From: JANWZL01 sp037445185
GTDB lineage: Bacteria; Pseudomonadota; Gammaproteobacteria; Burkholderiales; Thiobacillaceae
Assembly (NCBI GenBank): GCA_037445185.1
Contig: JBBIKZ010000127.1
Coordinates: 1-6,510, forward strand
Direction: 5' to 3'
Length of the DNA: 6,510 nt
Each line of letters opens with the position of its first letter. Position 1 is the stretch's first letter. The notes under the pieces were generated by a model. That model was not told the origin of the DNA and did not search any database. It worked only from the letters and a program-made list of their open reading frames with translations. Shown one piece after another: positions 1 through 6,510 of this stretch. A program made the translations under genes and the position numbers.

Positions 1-68
1 GGTTGAACCCGGCGGGTGCATACCGAAGCAAATCGGTGATCATGGCCGGGCGGCAGGACGGGCCGTAG
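1..68. other. Unresolved gene edge (coding on either strand possible)
   Basis: Two short readings are open and neither can be assigned. On the minus strand an ATG at 43 opens a frame running off the window (MITDLLRYAPAGFN), which reads like a normal protein N-terminus but has no clear ribosome binding site. On the plus strand a frame enters from the left and ends at a TAG at 66-68 (its end reads VIMAGRQDGP), which would place the REP-like pair between two convergent gene ends, a common REP location. The two frames share the same third-codon positions, so GC bias at that position cannot separate them. I do not recognise a family from either fragment. Confidence 0.3.
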
Positions 69-77
69 ATCCGGGCA

Positions 78-145
78 TAGGTCGGGCTTCAGCCCGACAA
101 CCGTAAAGCGCAACGACACGCCCTCGGGCTGAAGCCCGACCTACA
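78..145. repeat. Inverted pair of REP-like palindromic repeats
   Basis: The 20-mer TAGGTCGGGCTTCAGCCCGA at 78-97 recurs as an exact reverse complement at 124-143, about 26 bases apart. Each copy is itself a palindrome: GTCGGGCT (81-88) pairs with AGCCCGAC (91-98), and the second copy has a matching core at 124-140. This is the layout of a BIME, meaning two REP elements head to head. REP elements are dispersed, non-coding and are mobilised by RAYT (REP-associated tyrosine) transposases; no such transposase lies in this window. The pair sits 23 bases past the stop of the HDOD gene, where its hairpins could protect the mRNA 3' end or end transcription. The repeat structure is seen directly; the REP assignment is inferred from form and location. 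Confidence 0.75.
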
Positions 146-168
146 TTCCCCCCCGCCCGTCTGGCGCC

Positions 169-1035
169 TCAATAGATCAGGGTCGCGCGCGGGTTGATGA
201 TCTCCAGGACCTCCACCGCCTCCAGCAGGGCCTCCTGCCGGATCTCCGGCAACACTGCCAGGTCCAGCCCCAATCGTGTGCCCACCGCCGGATCGATGGC
301 CGGGCGATAGTCGGGCTGGGGCTGAGCCGTCTTGAGTTGCGGCGCCGTGCCTGCCGCCAGGTCCTGCGCCACGTGCACGATTGCCACCTCGCGGACGTGG
401 GCGGGGGCCTGCATGGGCCTGAGCTGATAGGCCACGGCGGTCACGAGCAGCGGCGGCAGCCGCCAGGCGGCGAGCAGGGCCGCCCCCAGCTCGGCATGGT
501 CGAACCCGAACACACGCCGTTCCGCCGCGGCCAACTGCAGCGCGGACATCCCGGGCGAGAGGATCTCCCGATAATGCACCGGGCGCCGGGCATAGAACAC
601 TAGACGTCCCACCGCGTGCAGCAGGCCGGCGAGGAAGAGTTCGTCGGGGTTGCCAGTGCGGGCGCGGCGGGCCAGCGCGCGAGCGATGGCCGCGCAGGCG
701 GTGCTGTTCTCCCAGAAGGCCTGCATGTCGACGAGGTCGGCGGGTAGCCCCTTGAAGGCGCGCGTGACGGAAAGCGACAGGACCATGGCGCGCAGGGCCC
801 GCTGGCCGATGAGGTTGATGGCCATGGGGATGCTGCCCACCTTGGCCGGCAACCCGTAATAGGCGCTGTTGGTCATGCGCAGCACCGCCGCCGCCAGGCC
901 GGCGTCGCGCTCAATCACCTCGGCCAGCTCCTGCAGGTTAGCCTGCGGGTCCTCCATCAGTTCGTTCAGGCGCAGCGCTGCATCGGGCAGGCTGAAGAGG
1001 GTGCCCACCTCTTGCACGAGTGCTTGGGCTGTCAT
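169..1035 (-). CDS. HDOD domain-containing protein
   Basis: A 288-residue protein that is almost entirely one HDOD (HD-related output) domain. Diagnostic stretches are the N-terminal LPDAALRLNELMEDP region (residues 16-30), the IERDAGLAAAVLRMTNSAYYG block (41-61), the INLIGQRALRAMVLS block (73-87), the LFLAGLLHAVGRLV segment (133-146) and FDHAELGAALLAAW (178-191). HDOD proteins are cytoplasmic regulators found next to or fused with two-component and cyclic-di-GMP signalling modules; most are not enzymes. Here the classical HD dyad reads His140-Ala141, so the metal-dependent phosphohydrolase site is lost, as expected for a non-catalytic output domain. There is no receiver, GGDEF or membrane segment, so its partner is not visible. 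The ATG at 1033-1035 gives the normal family N-terminus, but no strong Shine-Dalgarno precedes it. It lies downstream of uvrA on the same strand across 152 bases, so it probably has its own promoter. The specific pathway is unknown. Confidence 0.9.
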   Translation of the reverse strand: MTAQALVQEVGTLFSLPDAALRLNELMEDPQANLQELAEVIERDAGLAAAVLRMTNSAYYGLPAKVGSIPMAINLIGQRALRAMVLSLSVTRAFKGLPADLVDMQAFWENSTACAAIARALARRARTGNPDELFLAGLLHAVGRLVFYARRPVHYREILSPGMSALQLAAAERRVFGFDHAELGAALLAAWRLPPLLVTAVAYQLRPMQAPAHVREVAIVHVAQDLAAGTAPQLKTAQPQPDYRPAIDPAVGTRLGLDLAVLPEIRQEALLEAVEVLEIINPRATLIY

Positions 1036-1161
1036 GGCGTCACGGTCTCTGGGGAAGGTGCGATGAGTTGACGGCCAGCGTCCGACCTGTCGCTCAGGAT
1101 AGCGCCAATCGGCCCGTGGCTCATCCGGGAATTGCCCGTCCTATCCGCTTCGTGCCGCGCC

Positions 1162-1182
1162 GCCGGCGGAAATCCGGCCGGC
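1162..1182 (-). terminator. GC hairpin just after uvrA, possible terminator
   Basis: GCCGGCGG at 1162-1169 pairs with CCGGCCGGC at 1174-1182 around an AAAT loop, giving an eight-pair GC stem with one bulged base. It begins six bases beyond the uvrA stop codon in the direction of uvrA transcription. No T-run follows on the minus strand, so it is not a textbook intrinsic terminator; it may instead stabilise the transcript end. I see no convincing promoter for the HDOD gene in the remaining spacer 1036-1161. The only candidate, a TATCCT (minus strand, 1096-1101), lacks a matching -35. Confidence 0.35.
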
Positions 1183-1187
1183 ACCCG

Positions 1188-4004
<2,817 letters not shown>

Positions 4005-4031
4005 GATCGAACCGTGCAGGACAAACCGGGA

Positions 4032-4061
4032 ATGATAGGTCGGTTGGCAAGCCGGACTCAA
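4032..4061 (-). promoter_or_regulatory. Putative sigma-70 promoter of uvrA
   Basis: On the minus strand TTGAGT (4056-4061, four of six to TTGACA) is followed by an 18-base spacer and TATCAT (4032-4037, five of six to TATAAT), 27 bases ahead of the uvrA start. No CTGT-N8-ACAG LexA box is present anywhere in 4005-4107. A second TATCAT faces the HEPN gene at 4080-4085 on the plus strand, 22 bases before its ATG, without a good -35, so the spacer may hold back-to-back promoters. Confidence 0.45.
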
Positions 4062-4107
4062 ATCGACCCTCACCTGCGCTATCATCCGTCGCAATGAAAC
4101 GGCGCGG

Positions 4108-4512
4108 ATGGCGATGAACCGGTCAGGGGATTGGTACGCTCAGGCCCTGCGCGACCTGGATCAGGCGCGGGATTCGCAGGCGGCCGGTCGGCATGAATGG
4201 GCGTGCTTCGCAGCACAACAGGCGGCCGAAAAGGCGGCCAAGGCCCTGCACCTGGCCCTGGGGCAGGAGGCTTGGGGACATGTGATCTCGACCCTGCTCG
4301 AGGAACTGCCGCGACCGGTGCCGCCCGAGTTGGTCGACCAGGCCAAGGTCCTGGACAACTTCTACATCGCCACCCGCTATGCCAACGGACACCCGGCCGG
4401 TGCGCCCTATGAACATTACGGCCGGATCCAGAGCGATCTGGCCATCGCCTATGCCCGTGCGATCCTTGACTTCGTCCACGCTGAAATGGCCCGATCGCCA
4501 GGCGGTCGATGA
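4108..4512 (+). CDS. HEPN domain protein, putative RNase toxin of a HEPN-MNT pair
   Basis: A 134-residue, mostly helical protein of the HEPN superfamily (the PF05168-like branch rather than the DUF86/HepT branch, judging from motif order). The family pattern is clear: the HEWACFAAQQAAEKAAKALHLAL helix region at residues 29-51, a His in WGHVISTLLEEL (56-67), and FYIATRYANGHPAGAPYEHYG (85-105). The last segment contains Arg90-X4-His95, the R-X4-6-H motif that forms the ribonuclease centre in active HEPN proteins. In known HEPN-MNT modules the HEPN protein is a metal-independent RNase that cuts RNA and stops growth, and the paired nucleotidyltransferase neutralises it. This gene precedes and overlaps an MNT gene on the same strand, the usual order. 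The ATG at 4108 has only a weak purine-rich leader; the ATG at 4114 (MNRSGDW) is an equally good start. RNase activity is inferred from the motif and context. A non-toxic, substrate-binding HEPN remains possible. Confidence 0.88.
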   Translation: MAMNRSGDWYAQALRDLDQARDSQAAGRHEWACFAAQQAAEKAAKALHLALGQEAWGHVISTLLEELPRPVPPELVDQAKVLDNFYIATRYANGHPAGAPYEHYGRIQSDLAIAYARAILDFVHAEMARSPGGR

Positions 4513-4888
4513 GGCGGTGCGGGGGCTGGCCCAGAAGCTGGCGCGGTCGCATCCCGAACTCGAGCGATTGGGCTATTTCGGCTCCTACGCCCGCGGCGAC
4601 TGGGGGGTCGGCAGCGACATCGATCTCATCGCCCTGGTGACCCGGTCGGGCCGATCCTTCACGGAGCGGAGGCTGGATTTCGATCTGGGCCGGCTCCCCG
4701 TGCCGGCGGACCTGCTCGTCTACACCCTCGAGGAGTGGGAGGGGCATCTCGCGTCCGGGGACCCTTTCTTTCGCCGCCTGGCCAGGGAGGTGGTGTGGAT
4801 TCCGTTGCATGAGGGTGGCGGCACACGGGATGCGGCCAGGGCCACTCCCTCCCCTCAGACCAAGGGCGAGGATCCCTGGCTGGCCTGA
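4451..4888 (+). CDS. Minimal nucleotidyltransferase (MNT), putative antitoxin partner of the HEPN protein
   Basis: A single-domain nucleotidyltransferase of the DNA polymerase beta superfamily, 145 residues from the chosen start. The catalytic motif GSX10DXD is intact: Gly44-Ser45 with Asp56 and Asp58 in GSYARGDWGVGSDIDL. Asp87 in PVPADLLVYT supplies the third metal-binding acidic residue. MNT enzymes paired with HEPN toxins transfer AMP groups from ATP to the toxin and inactivate it, which is the probable role here. The start is uncertain. The conserved N-terminus appears to begin around KWPDRQAVDEAV, but the codon there is a CTG at 4481. The nearest canonical starts are ATG 4451 (used here), GTG 4457, TTG 4466, or GTG 4517 with a GAGG placed very close. 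Any start before 4510 overlaps the HEPN gene, which implies tight translational coupling. The last 25 residues after VVWIPLHE look like an unstructured tail. Confidence 0.85.
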   Translation: MPVRSLTSSTLKWPDRQAVDEAVRGLAQKLARSHPELERLGYFGSYARGDWGVGSDIDLIALVTRSGRSFTERRLDFDLGRLPVPADLLVYTLEEWEGHLASGDPFFRRLAREVVWIPLHEGGGTRDAARATPSPQTKGEDPWLA

Positions 4889-4969
4889 CCTGCCCTGCCA
4901 CCCGTCTTACCCGTTTGCAGGACGCGACACGCTGGAGCGGTTCTGTGGCCGGAGCGCCTGGCGCACGGG

Positions 4970-4975
4970 TAAAAT
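4970..4975 (+). promoter_or_regulatory. Possible -10 element for the yajR-like gene
   Basis: The spacer 4889-5048 between the MNT gene and the transporter holds a TAAAAT (five of six to the -10 consensus), the most AT-rich spot of this spacer. The best -35 at 18 bases upstream is TGGCCG (4946-4951), only three of six, so the promoter call is weak. Its presence would let the transporter be expressed independently of the HEPN-MNT pair. No rho-independent terminator with a T-run is visible between the MNT stop and this site. Confidence 0.25.
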
Positions 4976-5048
4976 CCCTGGCCGCATCTCCTGTGTCCCC
5001 GACAGCCAGCGGCAGAACATGGCAGCCCACCCTTCGCCCAAGGACCCG

Positions 5049-6410
5049 ATGACGCCCGCCGAACGCCGCGCCACGGTGTCGCTCGCCGGCATCTTCTGGC
5101 TGCGCATGCTGGGCATGTTCCTGATCCTGCCGGTGTTCGCCGTCTACGCAAAGACCCTGCCGGGGGGCGAGCACCATACCCTGATCGGGCTCGCCCTCGG
5201 CATCTACGGCCTCACCCAGGCCGCGCTCATGATCCCCTTCGGCATGGCCTCCGACCGCTTGGGACGCAAGCCGGTGATCGTCGTCGGGCTTGCGATCTTC
5301 GCCCTGGGCAGCTTTCTGGCGGCCTGGGCACCGGACATCTACTGGGTCATCATCGGTCGGGCGCTGCAGGGGGCGGGCGCCATCTCGGCGGCGGTGACGG
5401 CGCTGCTCGCCGACCTCACGCGCGAGGAGAAGCGCACCCAGGCCATGGCCGTCATCGGCAGCACCATCGGACTGACCTTTGCCTTTTCGCTCGCAGCGGG
5501 GCCGCTCATCTATCGCTGGATCGGCGTGCCGGGCATGTTCCTGGCCACCGGCATCCTCTCGCTGCTCGCCATCGCGGTCATCCGTTACTACACCCCCGAT
5601 CCGGGGCCGGCCGCCTTCCACTCCGATGCCGAGGCCAACCCGGCACGTCTCGAGGACGTGCTGCGGCACATCGAGCTGCAGCGCCTGAACTGGGGCATCT
5701 TCGCCCTGCACGCCGCACAGATGGCCATGTTCGTCGTCGTGCCCTTCGCCCTGGTAGAGACCGGAGGGCTTGATGCCGAGCACCACTGGCAGGTCTATCT
5801 GCCGGTGCTGCTCGCCTCCTTTGCCTTTCTGGTGCCGGCCATCATCCACGGCGAGCGGCACGGGCGCATGAAACAGGTCTTCGTCGCTGCCGTGGCCCTG
5901 ATGCTCGCGGCGCAGGTCGGCCTCGCCTTCTCGCTCGATGCCTTCTGGGGCATCGTCCTGGCGCTGCTGGCCTATTTCATCGCCTTCAATATCCTCGAGG
6001 CCTCGCTGCCCTCGCTGATCTCCAAGATCGCCCCGCCCGAGGCCAAGGGCACGGCCATGGGGGTGTACAACACCGCGCAGGCCTTCGGGCTTTTCTTCGG
6101 CGGCATGGCCGGCGGCTGGCTGGCCCAGCACCTGGGCTTTGCCGCCGTCTTCGCGTTCTGCGCCGCGCTGATGGTCGTTTGGCTGTGGCTCGCCTTGGGC
6201 ATGACGCCGCCGCCGCGGGTGAAGACGCAGATGCTGCACATCGGCCCGATCGACGAGCTCGAGGCGCGGCGCCTGGCCACCCGGCTCACCGTCTTCGCCG
6301 GCGTGGAGGCGGTGAGCGTGCTGCCGCAGGAGGGGACGGTCCTGCTCAAGGTCAGCCAGACCGGCTGGGACGAGGAGGGGGTGCGGCATGCCCTCTACGG
6401 CGAACGCTGA
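5049..6410 (+). CDS. yajR: MFS transporter, YajR family, with C-terminal YAM domain
   Basis: A 453-residue inner-membrane major facilitator protein, the same length as E. coli YajR (454) and similar along its whole length. Examples are MTPAERRAT at the start, LRMLGMFLILPVF in helix 1, GIYGLTQA, LLADLTREEKRTQAM, and LPSLISKIAPPEAKGTAMGVY in the second half. MFS motif A is seen as GMASDRLGRKP (residues 65-75) between helices 2 and 3, and GRALQGAGAISAAV (103-116) lies in helix 4. About twelve hydrophobic segments end near residue 386. The last 60 residues (MLHIGPIDELEARRLATRL onward) form a small soluble alpha/beta unit matching the YAM domain of YajR. The family is thought to be proton-coupled efflux, but the natural substrate is not established. 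ATG 5049 is chosen because AAGGA (5040-5044) lies four bases upstream; ATG 5019 in the same frame would add ten residues and is a reasonable alternative. In several gammaproteobacteria a YajR-like gene is divergent from uvrA, as here but for the HEPN-MNT pair. Confidence 0.93.
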   Translation: MTPAERRATVSLAGIFWLRMLGMFLILPVFAVYAKTLPGGEHHTLIGLALGIYGLTQAALMIPFGMASDRLGRKPVIVVGLAIFALGSFLAAWAPDIYWVIIGRALQGAGAISAAVTALLADLTREEKRTQAMAVIGSTIGLTFAFSLAAGPLIYRWIGVPGMFLATGILSLLAIAVIRYYTPDPGPAAFHSDAEANPARLEDVLRHIELQRLNWGIFALHAAQMAMFVVVPFALVETGGLDAEHHWQVYLPVLLASFAFLVPAIIHGERHGRMKQVFVAAVALMLAAQVGLAFSLDAFWGIVLALLAYFIAFNILEASLPSLISKIAPPEAKGTAMGVYNTAQAFGLFFGGMAGGWLAQHLGFAAVFAFCAALMVVWLWLALGMTPPPRVKTQMLHIGPIDELEARRLATRLTVFAGVEAVSVLPQEGTVLLKVSQTGWDEEGVRHALYGER

Positions 6411-6451
6411 CCGGTCCGCCGTGGCGGCTGGCAGGGGCCATGCAGGCTTGT

Positions 6452-6458
6452 GGGGGAG
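6452..6458 (+). promoter_or_regulatory. Strong Shine-Dalgarno fixing a GTG start
   Basis: GGGGGAG lies six bases ahead of the GTG at 6465-6467. It is the clearest ribosome binding site in the window and supports that GTG over the out-of-frame ATG at 6440. The 54-base spacer after yajR also holds a small CCGCC/GGCGG palindrome (6416-6427), whose two-base loop is too tight to call a terminator. Co-transcription with yajR is therefore possible. Confidence 0.6.
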
Positions 6459-6464
6459 ACCGTC

Positions 6465-6510
6465 GTGAAGATCATCCTGGCCGACGACCACACCTTGTTC
6501 CGGGACGGCT
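6465..6510 (+). CDS. Response regulator, NarL/FixJ (LuxR) type, N-terminal fragment
   Basis: Only the first 15 codons are inside the window (VKIILADDHTLFRDG, read with Met at the GTG). This is the start of a receiver domain: a first beta strand followed by the Asp-Asp pair that binds Mg2+ (residues 7-8) and the DDHxLFRDG sequence characteristic of NarL/FixJ-type regulators, which usually end in a LuxR-type helix-turn-helix. The phosphoacceptor Asp and the output domain lie beyond the edge, so the DNA-binding assignment is an inference from the family. It follows yajR by 54 bases on the same strand. Confidence 0.85.
   Translation, partial: MKIILADDHTLFRDG

Noticed and set aside
78..145. A minimal CRISPR array
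   Set aside because: There are only two copies, they are in inverted rather than direct orientation, and no cas gene is nearby; a REP/BIME pair explains it better.
4005..4094. A 30-codon N-terminal extension of UvrA
   Set aside because: The extension does not resemble other UvrA proteins, it would run across the putative uvrA promoter, and the family start is at 4004.
4082..4810. A 242-codon minus-strand frame opposite the HEPN and MNT genes
   Set aside because: It has no domain, is Pro/Arg/Gly-rich, and lies opposite two genes with intact family motifs.
4834..4885. CCAGGG/CCCTGG arms at the end of the MNT gene as a terminator
   Set aside because: The arms are only about six bases with a loop of over 30 and no T-run follows, so this is expected by chance in GC-rich DNA.
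4659..6491. A 610-codon open frame on the minus strand opposite the MNT and transporter genes
   Set aside because: Its translation is a low-complexity mix rich in Gly, Asp, His, Arg and Glu with no recognisable domain, and it lies opposite a clear YajR-type protein. High GC content produces such antisense frames.

Overview
This is a GC-rich (about two-thirds G+C by eye) bacterial chromosomal segment, most likely from a gammaproteobacterium. The best support is a UvrA very close to the Escherichia coli protein along its whole length, next to a divergent major-facilitator gene that matches E. coli YajR, including its C-terminal soluble domain. A uvrA/MFS divergent pair is, from memory, also the arrangement in Pseudomonas. 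A pair of GTCGGGCT-type palindromic repeats at the left edge resembles the dispersed REP elements of high-GC gammaproteobacteria. A purple sulfur or Ectothiorhodospira-like lineage is possible, but the sequence does not prove it.

Layout from left to right. Positions 1-68 hold an unresolved gene end or gene start. Positions 78-145 hold two REP-like palindromes in inverted orientation. On the minus strand, 169-1035 encodes an HDOD-domain signalling protein and 1188-4004 encodes UvrA, the damage-recognition ATPase of nucleotide excision repair. A 103-bp divergent spacer (4005-4107) carries a plausible uvrA promoter. On the plus strand, 4108-4512 encodes a HEPN-domain protein and the overlapping 4451-4888 frame encodes a minimal nucleotidyltransferase (MNT). 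Next comes a YajR-type MFS transporter (5049-6410). At the right edge lie the first 15 codons of a NarL/FixJ-type response regulator (from 6465).

The main accessory feature is the HEPN-MNT pair. It has the architecture of a two-gene toxin-antitoxin or defence module: a putative HEPN ribonuclease followed by a nucleotidyltransferase that may inactivate it by adding nucleotides. The pair sits exactly in the divergent space between uvrA and yajR, two genes that are neighbours in other gammaproteobacteria, so it looks inserted. The HEPN protein carries an R-X4-H motif, and the MNT protein has an intact GSX10DXD motif plus a third acidic residue, so both look functional. uvrA and yajR are housekeeping and transport genes with no evident mechanistic link to the pair. 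I saw no CRISPR array, IS element, tRNA or rRNA gene.
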